Assembly (NCBI RefSeq): GCF_001429045.1
Contig: NZ_LMHY01000004.1
Coordinates: forward strand, 103,694-167,693
Length of the DNA: 64,000 nt
Direction of reading: 5' to 3'
From: Pseudomonas sp. Root71
Lineage (GTDB): Bacteria > Pseudomonadota > Gammaproteobacteria > Pseudomonadales > Pseudomonadaceae
The notes beneath the pieces are model-generated. The model was not told where the DNA came from. It was given only the letters and a program-made list of their open reading frames with translations, and made no database searches. A program made the position numbers and the translations under genes. Below are positions 1 through 7,968 of this stretch, piece after piece (positions within the stretch are counted from its first letter, which is position 1; every line of letters begins with the position of its first letter).

Positions 1-1
1 C

Positions 2-94
2 TCCAGCGCCATCGGCATGTACCTGATCACCGGTGTGCTGGTGAGCGGCGCCCTGCTGGTCCTGCGCATTCCCGCCGCCCTGGTCAATCGTTGA
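2..94 (+). CDS. C-terminal end of a membrane transporter, probably MFS (partial)
   Basis: Only the last 30 codons are in the window. Reading the frame that stops at the TGA of 92-94 gives one hydrophobic helix (GMYLITGVLVSGALLVL) followed by a short basic tail (RIPAALVNR). This fits the twelfth helix and cytoplasmic tail of a major-facilitator transporter, but so short a piece cannot fix the family. The transketolase gene starts 18 bases later on the same strand, so the two are probably cotranscribed and the transporter may import the sugar or polyol that the transketolase processes. Confidence 0.5.
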   Translation, partial: SSAIGMYLITGVLVSGALLVLRIPAALVNR

Positions 95-111
95 GTTAAC
101 GGAGTTTCATC

Positions 112-960
112 ATGACAACCCAGTCTTCACACGCTTCAAGCAAGAGTCTGGCGCAGCGCGCCCACAATATTCGTCGTCACTCGCTGCGCATGGGACAAGT
201 CCAGGGCCAGGGTTATGTCGGCCAGGCCCTCGGGGCGGCCGACCTGCTGGCCGTGTCCTACTTCCATGCGTTGAATCTTAAGCCTGAGGACCCGGAATGG
301 GAGGAACGTGATCGCTTCTACCTCTCCATCGGTCACTACGCCATTGCGCTGTATGCCGCCCTGATCGAAGCCAAAATCATCCCGCTCGATGAACTGGAAA
401 CCTACGGTTCGGACGACAGCCGCCTGCCGATGTCGGGCATGGCCGCCTACACCCCGGGCATGGAAATCACCGGGGGCTCGCTGGGTCAGGGCCTGGGCAT
501 CGCTGTCGGTGCCTGCCTGGGTCTCAAGCGCAAAGGCTCGGCCTCCTTCGTCTACAACCTGCTGTCGGACGGCGAGCTGAATGAAGGCTCGACCTGGGAA
601 GCCGTGATGTCGGCGGCGCACTGGAAGCTCGACAACCTGATCGCCATCGTCGACGTCAACAATCAGCAAGCCGATGGCTATTCGAGCGAAATCCTGTCGT
701 TCGAACCCATTGTCGATCGCTGGCAAGCGTTCGGCTGGTTCACCCAGCGCGTCGATGGCAACGACATCGATGCACTGGTCGCGGCATTCGATGCCGCTCG
801 CCATCATCCCGGCGCCCAGCCACGAGTGATCATCTGCGACACCAAAATGGGCAAGGGCGTGCCCTTCCTGGAAACCCGCGAGAAGACGCACTTCATTCGC
901 GTGGAAGAGCACGAATGGGATCTGGCACTGAACAATCTTGAAGAAGGAAAAAACCAATGA
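112..960 (+). CDS. Transketolase, N-terminal (thiamine diphosphate-binding) subunit
   Basis: This 282-residue protein is the N-terminal half of a split transketolase, which moves two-carbon ketol units between sugar phosphates. Visible features are the early His of SIGHY (about H75), the GGSLGQG loop (121-127) and the TPP-magnesium motif SDGELNEGS (152-160) with its later Asn near 183. The start has a GGAG element seven bases upstream. Its stop overlaps the next start by four bases (ATGA), so the two subunits are translationally coupled. Split transketolases usually serve sugar-specific pathways rather than the housekeeping pentose phosphate cycle. The exact substrate is unknown. Confidence 0.93.
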   Translation: MTTQSSHASSKSLAQRAHNIRRHSLRMGQVQGQGYVGQALGAADLLAVSYFHALNLKPEDPEWEERDRFYLSIGHYAIALYAALIEAKIIPLDELETYGSDDSRLPMSGMAAYTPGMEITGGSLGQGLGIAVGACLGLKRKGSASFVYNLLSDGELNEGSTWEAVMSAAHWKLDNLIAIVDVNNQQADGYSSEILSFEPIVDRWQAFGWFTQRVDGNDIDALVAAFDAARHHPGAQPRVIICDTKMGKGVPFLETREKTHFIRVEEHEWDLALNNLEEGKNQ

Positions 961-1979
961 GCAATGCCGCAAACACTCCGACTTCGACTGCCGAGCCGAT
1001 CAAGAAGCGTCTGACTACCTCGGCGATGATCGCCTCCATTGCTTCGGAAGGCCAAGCCACCAAGTCGGCGCCTTTCGGACATGCATTAGCCGCGCTTGCC
1101 GATCAGCGTCAGGACATCGTCGGGCTGTCCGCCGATCTGTCCAAGTACACCGACCTGCACATCTTCGCCAAGGCCCATCCCGACCGTTTCTATCAAATGG
1201 GCATGGCCGAGCAATTGCTGATGAGCGCGGCCGCCGGCATGGCCCGAGAAGGCTTCGTGCCGTTTGCCACCACCTACGCGGTGTTCGCTTCGCGCCGTGC
1301 CTATGACTTCATCTGCATGGCCATCGCCGAGGAAAACCTCAACGTCAAGATCGTCTGCGGCCTGCCCGGCCTAACCACCGGTTACGGCCCAAGCCACCAG
1401 GCTACGGACGACCTGGCGATCTTCCGCGCCATGCCTAACTTGATGATCGTCGATCCGTGCGATGCACTCGAAATCGAACAGGCCGTGCCCGCCATCGCCG
1501 CGCATCAGGGGCCGGTGTACATGCGTTTGCTGCGCGGCAATGTGCCGCTGGTGCTGGACGAGTACGGCTACAAGTTCGAGATCGGCAAAGCCAAGACCCT
1601 GCGCACCGGTAACGACGTTCTGATCATCTCCACCGGCCTGATGACCATGCGCGCACTGGAAGCCGCCAAGGCACTGCAAACCGACGGCGTCGATGTCGCC
1701 GTGCTGCACGTACCGACGATCAAACCCCTGGATGTGCAAACCATTCTTGCCGAGGCAAGGAAGCCAGGTCGGCTGGTGGTCACAGCAGAAAACAGTTCGA
1801 TCATTGGCGGTCTTGGCGAGGCCGTTGCAGGGGTGCTGCTGCGTAACGGAGTGACGCCAACTTTCAGGCAGATTGCTTTGCCCGACGCGTTCCTTGACGC
1901 AGGTGCCCTGCCGACGTTGCATGATCGTTACGGAATCTCAACTCAAGCCGTTTGCGCACAGATTAAAGGTTGGCTGTAA
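957..1979 (+). CDS. Transketolase, C-terminal (pyrimidine-binding and ketol-transfer) subunit
   Basis: This 340-residue partner of the preceding gene carries the pyrimidine-binding domain with the catalytic Glu in GMAEQ (E85), which activates thiamine diphosphate, and then the C-terminal transketolase domain (about 200-340). The two chains together have the size of a one-chain transketolase. The N-terminal 20 residues are Thr- and Ser-rich and look disordered. Translation begins within the stop of the N-subunit, so the chains are made in equal amounts. A GC-rich hairpin follows the stop, suggesting the transcript ends here. Confidence 0.93.
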   Translation: MSNAANTPTSTAEPIKKRLTTSAMIASIASEGQATKSAPFGHALAALADQRQDIVGLSADLSKYTDLHIFAKAHPDRFYQMGMAEQLLMSAAAGMAREGFVPFATTYAVFASRRAYDFICMAIAEENLNVKIVCGLPGLTTGYGPSHQATDDLAIFRAMPNLMIVDPCDALEIEQAVPAIAAHQGPVYMRLLRGNVPLVLDEYGYKFEIGKAKTLRTGNDVLIISTGLMTMRALEAAKALQTDGVDVAVLHVPTIKPLDVQTILAEARKPGRLVVTAENSSIIGGLGEAVAGVLLRNGVTPTFRQIALPDAFLDAGALPTLHDRYGISTQAVCAQIKGWL

Positions 1980-1991
1980 CCGCACTCCAAA

Positions 1992-2011
1992 GGCACCTGC
2001 CCCCAGGTGCC
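1992..2011 (+). terminator. Hairpin after the transketolase genes
   Basis: Perfect eight-base stem GGCACCTG / CAGGTGCC with a CCCC loop, 12 bases after the transketolase stop. No clear T-run follows, so it may be a weak or Rho-assisted terminator. It also lies between convergent genes. Confidence 0.5.
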
Positions 2012-2103
2012 GTTCAACTCGATGCAAGTTAGTAAACTTCCTCAGCCTCTAACGTCATGACTATGAAACCAGACGGGCTTCCTGATTCGGTAGCTCAAAG
2101 CAA

Positions 2104-3012
2104 TCACCTGCAACGAGAGTCAACCGCCAACGCCCCTTGCCGTACCAGCACCCCGTTTATGAAATTGACGGCAGCGGCGAGCGCCTCACGCCCCTCGGAG
2201 AGCACCGGCGCATATGCCTGCCAGACATGAAACATACCGGGCCATACCTCCAGCCTGGTGTCCACGCCCGCTGATCCAGCGTTTCTCGCCAGACGTACTG
2301 CATCATCAAGAAGGATTTCACACTCCCCCACTTGAATCATCATTGGCGGCAACCCCTGCAGGTCAGCCTCCAAGATAGCAGTCTCGACCTGATCTCCCAG
2401 GTAGGCGTCAGCACTGGCTTGCAACTTCTGAGGTGTAAGAAAGCAGTCCACTGCAATCTTGGTATGGATGCTTTCTCCGGTAAGAGCCAGATCCAGCCAA
2501 GGAGAAAACAGCACCACGCAACCTGGCATTTCCATTCCCATGGTCCTGGCGTGAATCAGGGCGGCCATGATCAAATGGCCTCCCGCCGAATCCCCCACCA
2601 ATGCAATATCGTTTGCTCCTTCGCAATTAGCGAGTAACGCCGCATACGCAGTCAGAACATCTAGCTGTGCAGCAGGGTATGCATGTTCAGGTGTCAGTCG
2701 ATAATCAACCACGTAAGCCGTGGAAGATGTACCGGCAGCAAGCGTGCCGGCGATTCCCTCAAAACCTTCAGCGCTGCCCACCATGAAACCACCACCGTGG
2801 ACATAGAGCAAAGAGCGCTGGGAATCCACACAGGTTAACTTCCGCACAGGAACTCCACCGAGTGTCGACGCCGTGGAGCTGCAATCAGGCGGAGGCGAAA
2901 AACGCTTGCACAAGTGGTCAAAACCTATACGAGCCTGCTGCAGCGACCCAGGAGGATTTTCTCTTCGAGAGAGCAGTTCATTACGAATAGCATTCAGTTC
3001 ATAACTACTCAT
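2104..3012 (-). CDS. Alpha/beta hydrolase, hormone-sensitive-lipase family
   Basis: This 302-residue esterase-like protein has the HSL-family oxyanion motif HGGGF (72-76), the nucleophile elbow GDSAGG with S142, and a C-terminal His in MFHVW (H262). The acidic residue lies in the segment VGECEILLDD (about 228-237), where the usual Asp position reads Glu, so assignment of the acid is uncertain. No signal peptide is seen, so it should be cytoplasmic. It lies 37 bases downstream of the reductase gene on the same strand, as the last gene of a Rieske oxygenase unit, which suggests it hydrolyses an ester or lactone that is the substrate or product of the oxygenase. The substrate is not identifiable. 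Confidence 0.88.
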   Translation of the reverse strand: MSSYELNAIRNELLSRRENPPGSLQQARIGFDHLCKRFSPPPDCSSTASTLGGVPVRKLTCVDSQRSLLYVHGGGFMVGSAEGFEGIAGTLAAGTSSTAYVVDYRLTPEHAYPAAQLDVLTAYAALLANCEGANDIALVGDSAGGHLIMAALIHARTMGMEMPGCVVLFSPWLDLALTGESIHTKIAVDCFLTPQKLQASADAYLGDQVETAILEADLQGLPPMMIQVGECEILLDDAVRLARNAGSAGVDTRLEVWPGMFHVWQAYAPVLSEGREALAAAVNFINGVLVRQGALAVDSRCR

Positions 3013-3049
3013 TCTTGCCTACCAATCAAAGAGTGACGTGGAGTGTCAG

Positions 3050-4006
3050 TCAGATATCAAGCACCAGCCTTGATGACTTGGCACGTGAAACACACTGCAG
3101 AATGACCGCATTGGAAGCACGCTCCTCATCGCTGAGGACATAGTCCCTATGATCAACTTCACCCGCTAGCACCCGGCACTCACAGGTACGGCAAAGGCCC
3201 TCCCGGCAGGAATAAGGCACCATTATCCCCACCTCTTCGAGTGCATCTAGAAGGCTGGTATCAGCTGGCACGGTTAACTCCATGCCACTGCGAGCAAGTT
3301 CCACTACGAAGCTTTTGTTCTGTTCCTTTTCAGGTGCATTCGACTCAGGTGCACTAAACAACTCGAAATGCACCTGGCCGGAAGGCAGGTAAGCCTGTGC
3401 GGCATCCCGTACCGCATTCATGAGCGGTGACGGCCCACAGCAATAGAGGTGGTCCGTTGCCTTTGCTTGTCGAGTAAACGCCTGCAGATCGGGACGACCG
3501 GCCATTTCGTCATCCGAGTGAAATACTAATTTTCCGCCACGAGGAAGATGCTCGATGTAAGCAGCCCGGGACCGGGATCGGACGCAATAGAGAAGTTGCC
3601 ATGGTTTGTCATTCGCATCGCACCAACGAATCATGCTAAGAATCGGCGTAATGCCGATACCGCCGGCGATAAATAAATAGGTGCTTGCGTCGTGTGCCAG
3701 CGGAAAGTTATTGCGAACCGCGCTAATTTCGAGCAGGTCGCCAACTCGCAGATGTGCATGAATGAACGCTGAGCCACCCCGTGACGGCTCAGACAATCCG
3801 ACCCCAATTGAGTAGCTTCCGTCCGAAGGATCGTACCGGTGAACGGAGTACTGCCTGATCAGACCATTTGGCAGGCGAACATCAATGTGCGAGCCCGCGT
3901 CGGCCACAGGAAGAGGTTGACAGTCCAAGGCCAGCAAGCGGATATCCATAATGGCGTCAGCAGCTTTCACGATCGCCATCACTCGAACGCGGTTCCAGTC
4001 GCTCAT
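3050..4006 (-). CDS. VanB-type oxidoreductase (FMN/NAD plus plant-type 2Fe-2S)
   Basis: This 318-residue electron-transfer protein feeds a Rieske oxygenase. In order it shows a flavin-binding barrel with RQYS (51-54), an NAD-binding fold with GGIGITP (115-121) and CCGPSP (189-194), and a C-terminal ferredoxin domain with cluster ligands C267, C272, C275 and C305. This order (reductase first, ferredoxin last) and the length match the phthalate dioxygenase reductase/VanB family. It starts one base after the Rieske gene stop, so the two are coupled. It should carry electrons from NADH to the oxygenase. Confidence 0.92.
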   Translation of the reverse strand: MSDWNRVRVMAIVKAADAIMDIRLLALDCQPLPVADAGSHIDVRLPNGLIRQYSVHRYDPSDGSYSIGVGLSEPSRGGSAFIHAHLRVGDLLEISAVRNNFPLAHDASTYLFIAGGIGITPILSMIRWCDANDKPWQLLYCVRSRSRAAYIEHLPRGGKLVFHSDDEMAGRPDLQAFTRQAKATDHLYCCGPSPLMNAVRDAAQAYLPSGQVHFELFSAPESNAPEKEQNKSFVVELARSGMELTVPADTSLLDALEEVGIMVPYSCREGLCRTCECRVLAGEVDHRDYVLSDEERASNAVILQCVSRAKSSRLVLDI

Positions 4007-4007
4007 C

Positions 4008-5060
4008 TCAGACCTCCTGGATCTTGACGGGATTGCTTATCGCCTGCTCAGCCTTATAAGCATTCGCCACCAGCCACCTGAAATACGAAAGAGCAGCATC
4101 AGCTCCGATCGGAATCATTTTGAAATCGGAAGTCAACTTCAACATGCGATCTTGCGCATGAATCATATCGCTGTCCTCCTGGAACGCTGTGACGACCTGG
4201 TTGTGGATTGCCAGCGTCACCTCGGGGTCATCAATGGCGAAATTATGAGGCTGCGAAAAGAAGTAGTGCGTGGATTCGTCCGTTTCCGGAGTCAGTGCCT
4301 GAGTGCTACGGAACTCTGCCGCATTGACGCGATTTCCCGCCTTGGCATTTTGCCCACTGGGCTGCATTCCCGAATCCATCAGGAAGATGCTCGGCAGCAG
4401 GAAGTCATAGATATTCCAACGATCGACAGACCCCGGATAATTTTTGACTTTCTGCACAAAAGGTGCGGGCTTGATTCCTTCACCCCAACGCGTTACTCGC
4501 ACGCCGTTTTCCAGCTTTTCGACCATAGGTATGCAGGCCGCATACGCCTCGTCACCGCCCAGCGTGTTCGGATGAACATAGGGCAAATGTGCGAGGTCAA
4601 GCAGGTTGTCAGCGATCAGCAGGTAGTTGGTGGTGTAATAGGTGTAACCCTCCAGGCTTCGCCACTCGGGGTCATCCAGCCAATGTGTATCAGGGATCAG
4701 GGACGGATCCGCCAGGCTGGCATCACCCACCCAGATCCAGATCCACTTGTGCTTCTCTACAATTGGGAATGTGCGCACCTTAGCCTGCGGAGGAATGCGC
4801 TCTTGTCCGGGTATTTCGACGCAGCGCCCCACCGTATCAAATAGGAGACCATGGTACATGCACCGAAGCTGATCGCCTTCTAGGCGCCCTTTCGACAGTG
4901 GAGCGCCTCGGTGACAGCAACGGTCTTCGAAAGCCACCACTTTTCCGTTGGTATCACGCCATAGCACCACTGGCACGTTGAGAATCGTTCTTGCGAGAAG
5001 TTTATCGACTGGGATCTCACTCGACCAAGCAGCTACATACCAAGCGTTACGAAGGAGCAT
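4008..5060 (-). CDS. Rieske non-haem iron oxygenase, VanA-like alpha subunit
   Basis: This 350-residue oxygenase has the Rieske ligands C48, H50, C67 and H70 and the mononuclear iron site in DNLLDLAHLPYVH (D151 to H163, with H158 and H163 as ligands). Length and layout match the VanA group, which contains O-demethylases and related hydroxylases, rather than the larger ring-hydroxylating dioxygenases with beta subunits; no beta subunit is nearby. A GAGG element lies eight bases before the start. It is transcribed away from a LysR regulator. The substrate is probably an aromatic or alicyclic acid or ether, but vanillate itself should not be assumed. Confidence 0.9.
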   Translation of the reverse strand: MLLRNAWYVAAWSSEIPVDKLLARTILNVPVVLWRDTNGKVVAFEDRCCHRGAPLSKGRLEGDQLRCMYHGLLFDTVGRCVEIPGQERIPPQAKVRTFPIVEKHKWIWIWVGDASLADPSLIPDTHWLDDPEWRSLEGYTYYTTNYLLIADNLLDLAHLPYVHPNTLGGDEAYAACIPMVEKLENGVRVTRWGEGIKPAPFVQKVKNYPGSVDRWNIYDFLLPSIFLMDSGMQPSGQNAKAGNRVNAAEFRSTQALTPETDESTHYFFSQPHNFAIDDPEVTLAIHNQVVTAFQEDSDMIHAQDRMLKLTSDFKMIPIGADAALSYFRWLVANAYKAEQAISNPVKIQEV

Positions 5061-5127
5061 GACGTCGACCTCATTTCTTGTTTTTGGTGTTGAAATTATC
5101 TTGCTGACGCCATGCTAGCGGTGGATC

Positions 5128-5143
5128 ATCTATGCGCATAGAT
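5128..5143. promoter_or_regulatory. 16-bp perfect palindrome, candidate LysR operator
   Basis: ATCTATGCGCATAGAT is a perfect palindrome in the divergent region between the Rieske operon and the LysR gene. It ends one base before the first possible ATG of the regulator (5145). NodD/NahR-type regulators bind ATC-spacer-GAT sites, which this resembles. The position would allow autorepression and activation of the opposite operon. Confidence 0.55.
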
Positions 5144-5144
5144 C

Positions 5145-6077
5145 ATGGAGCTAATACAGAATATGCGCGGTACTCATGGTAAAAAATTCGATTTGAATCT
5201 CTTGCTAGCGTTCGATGCGCTTCTGAAAGAGCGCAATGTATCTCGAGCAGGAGAGCATCTTGGTTTGACGCAGAGCGCCATGAGCCATGCACTACGACGT
5301 CTCCGGGAGTTTTATGAAGACCCCCTCTTCGTCCGTATTGGCGATGCGATGAAGCCGACGCCTTTCGCAGAGGAGATGGGGGATTCAGTTCTGGAGATCG
5401 TATCCGCCGTACAGCACAGGCTGTTGGCGCAGGCCAGTTTCAGCCCTATGTCTTCCACCAGGGTCTTCAGCCTTTGTATGACGGATATGGGCGAGTTGGT
5501 ATTTTTGCCCCGGCTGATTTCAGAACTTCAGAAGGTGGCCCCTCATTGCCGAATACGAACATCGCAACTACCCACCGAGCATATAGCTAACTCACTGGAG
5601 AGAGGTGATACAGACCTGGCTATAGGATCACACTACATCCAGGACCCTAACCTTTTTCAACAAGAACTGTTTAAACACTCTTTTTGCTCTATCGTCAGTA
5701 CCATGTACCCTGGTAACGAAGTAGACCTTGAACAATTCCTGAGCATGAAGCATGTTTCCGTCGTTCTGTCAGACAGTAGTACACGCTACGACCAGTTTAT
5801 CGACGAATTGGGGCATCAACGAGAAATTTACCTTACAACCCCACACTTTATAACGGTCCCGATGATACTGGAGAAAAACCCGAATCTAATCGCAACCGTG
5901 CCCGGTGACCTGGGGCAAACATTCCGACGCTACAATGCGGTCAAGGTAATTAAAACCCCGATCAAGTCCCCCAGCTTGCACCTGCGACAGTATTGGCACC
6001 CGCGCCATCATCATGACCCCGGAAATATATGGCTTCGCCAGTTGGTCAAGCTTCTTTTCGACAAGTATATGAGTTGA
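5145..6077 (+). CDS. LysR-family regulator, NodD/NahR-like
   Basis: This 310-residue regulator has an N-terminal winged helix-turn-helix (about 16-75, core NVSRAGEHLGLTQSAMSHAL) preceded by the FDLNLL segment typical of the NodD/NahR/LinR branch, and a C-terminal effector-binding domain (about 95-300). It is divergent from the Rieske oxygenase operon, the usual place for its activator. Two starts are possible: ATG at 5145 has no ribosome site and abuts a palindrome, while ATG at 5163 has a GGAG 12 bases upstream. The longer form is given. AT content is higher than in the neighbouring genes. Confidence 0.9.
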   Translation: MELIQNMRGTHGKKFDLNLLLAFDALLKERNVSRAGEHLGLTQSAMSHALRRLREFYEDPLFVRIGDAMKPTPFAEEMGDSVLEIVSAVQHRLLAQASFSPMSSTRVFSLCMTDMGELVFLPRLISELQKVAPHCRIRTSQLPTEHIANSLERGDTDLAIGSHYIQDPNLFQQELFKHSFCSIVSTMYPGNEVDLEQFLSMKHVSVVLSDSSTRYDQFIDELGHQREIYLTTPHFITVPMILEKNPNLIATVPGDLGQTFRRYNAVKVIKTPIKSPSLHLRQYWHPRHHHDPGNIWLRQLVKLLFDKYMS

Positions 6078-6620
6078 TGGGCGTGATATTGGCGCAATCT
6101 AATCATTCCCTCACTTCAATGATTGCGGCAATTTACGAGGATAAACCTACGCTTATTGAATAAGGGAAATGATGAAATTTCACCGCTATGATATTAGAAT
6201 TTATCGCTATCCAAATATGTGAATAGCGATCGTAAACGCTTCCCCTTAGCTAGAAACAGAGCGTCCACTCAGCTTTTTGGTGGTGTGTGCTTTCTTTAGG
6301 ATTCGGCGTGCAGAGGAAGCATAAGACATTAAATATGCCGCCGGCCGTTGCGTGGGAACGCGCGATGAAAAATCGCTTGCCCCCCGAAAAAATTTCCGAA
6401 GAATATCTGGATATATTATGCCGAGGCGTTACCGAAGCATGTACAAGTTCAGCGGATTGATCGGTCGCACGCGATCGCCCTTGGCATAGACCTAACGAGA
6501 CTTGATTCTGTCTTTTCCAGCGTACGTGGCGACAGCGACGTCGCCACCTTCATGGGATCAACCAACTCGTGCAATTCCACAGCATCTCGGACGTCGGAGT
6601 TGTGCGGCTCCCCTTAAAGA
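6078..6620. other. Gene-poor AT-rich spacer with a possible transposase remnant
   Basis: No full gene lies in these 543 bases. A 41-codon reading frame at 6335-6460 begins MPPAVAWERAMK, which recalls the start of ISNCY-type transposases, then diverges. A 14-base string at 6469-6482 (ACGCGATCGCCCTT) recurs at 63975-63988. The rest shows no recognisable signal. Confidence 0.4.
6335..6460 (+). pseudogene. Possible remnant of an ISNCY-type transposase N-terminus
   Basis: A 41-codon open frame whose first dozen residues (MPPAVAWERAMK) match, from memory, the conserved start of a group of pseudomonad ISNCY-family transposases. The following residues (NRLPPEKISEEYLDILCRG) do not continue that family, so an internal deletion would be needed. 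No terminal repeats were identified around it. This is a weak call. Confidence 0.3.
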
Positions 6621-7826
6621 TCAGATCACTCCTCTAGCTTTGAATACCGAGATCTGTCCATCTGAATAGCCCAGTTCCTGCAAAACACTGACACTGTGCT
6701 CCCCCAAACCCGGCGAGGGTTTTTCTTCGACCATTTCGGTGTAGGGCATATGCACCGGATGCTTGACGTAGCAGTTTCCCGATTGGGCCGGCACCTCGAC
6801 AATCATGCCGCGATGTTGCACCTGCGGATCGGCGATTGCCTCGGCGACCGTGTTGATCGGGCTGCAGGGTACGTCGGCCTCCTGAAGCGACTTCATCCAG
6901 TACTCACGGCCGCGCTCTTGTAATCTCGAAGTCATCAAGGACTCCAGATGAGCGTGATTCTGCGCGCGCAGCGGACCGTCACGCAGCAGCTGATCATCTA
7001 TCCACTCAGGTCGCTGCATCGCGATGCACATCCGTTGCCACTGCTCTTCGGTATCAACACAGATGGCAATCGGTTCGTCGGCGGTAGCGAAAGCCTGGAA
7101 CGGCGCGATCAGCGCGTGGCGACTGCCCAGACGGCGCGGAAGATCACCCACCTGCAGGAAGCGTGCAACAGCGTTTTCCATCATTGCCAGCTGGCAATCG
7201 AGCATCGAAATATCGATAAACGCCCCCTTTCCGCCCTCCTGCCCCCTGCCCACCAGCGCTGCCAGCACACCGACGGTGGTGAATAAGCCAGACCCGATAT
7301 CGCCTAGCGAAATGCCCACGCGTGCAGGTGGTCCGAACTCTTCACCGGTAATGCTCATCATGCCGGACATCGCCTGTGCGACCACGTCAAAAGATGGCAA
7401 ATGTTTATAAGGGCCATCCTGCCCAAAACCTGAAATTGCGGCGTAAACCAATTGCGGGTTCAACTCACTCACGGCTTCATAACCGAACCCCAATCGTTCC
7501 ATCGCCCCCGCCCGGTTGTTTTCAATGAACACGTCAGCCGTCGTCAGTAACTGGCGAAGAACAGCTTTGCCCTCCTCCTCTTTCAAGTTCAGCGCGACGC
7601 TGCGTTTGTTCCGGTTGACGCTATTGAAGTAGATACTTTCCTCGTCTTTGAACGGCGCAACGCTGCGGGTGTAGTCCCCGCCTTGCGGCCGCTCAATCTT
7701 GATGACATCAGCCCCGAGCATCGCGAGCAGCCAAGTTGAATAAGGCCCTGCCAACATATGAGTCGCATCAATTACACGTATACCGCTCAGAGGCCCTTTG
7801 TTGGGTATTTCAGATTTAATCGACAT
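6621..7826 (-). CDS. Class III CoA-transferase (CaiB/BaiF family)
   Basis: This 401-residue protein belongs to the formyl-CoA/carnitine CoA-transferase family, which moves CoA between carboxylates through an aspartyl-CoA thioester. The expected catalytic Asp is D176 in GDIGSG, the equivalent of D169 of formyl-CoA transferase. The N-terminal GIRVIDATHMLAGPY segment and the IKIERP segment (43-48) are typical. It has an AGGG ribosome site seven bases before ATG. It is the last gene of a long minus-strand run with thiolase, hydratase and dehydrogenase genes, where it would activate the imported carboxylate. Some relatives are racemases or lyases, so the reaction is inferred. Confidence 0.92.
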   Translation of the reverse strand: MSIKSEIPNKGPLSGIRVIDATHMLAGPYSTWLLAMLGADVIKIERPQGGDYTRSVAPFKDEESIYFNSVNRNKRSVALNLKEEEGKAVLRQLLTTADVFIENNRAGAMERLGFGYEAVSELNPQLVYAAISGFGQDGPYKHLPSFDVVAQAMSGMMSITGEEFGPPARVGISLGDIGSGLFTTVGVLAALVGRGQEGGKGAFIDISMLDCQLAMMENAVARFLQVGDLPRRLGSRHALIAPFQAFATADEPIAICVDTEEQWQRMCIAMQRPEWIDDQLLRDGPLRAQNHAHLESLMTSRLQERGREYWMKSLQEADVPCSPINTVAEAIADPQVQHRGMIVEVPAQSGNCYVKHPVHMPYTEMVEEKPSPGLGEHSVSVLQELGYSDGQISVFKARGVI

Positions 7827-7968
7827 GACTTCACCCTGCCCGGCAACTGAGGTTGCCAGCGAACAATTAATATTTAAATTCGAGAAAGCGTCTGTTCATC
7901 CAAGCGTCAGAGCTTTCTATTCTCGGAAACGCGACAACATCAGTGTTTCATTACACCGCAAAGTTGTT

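Noticed and set aside
136..972. Long minus-strand open frame opposite the transketolase N-subunit
   Set aside because: Antisense shadow of a strongly supported gene with no ribosome site or recognisable domain.
6078..6620. Regulatory RNA in the AT-rich spacer
   Set aside because: No stable hairpin with T-run or promoter pattern could be shown.
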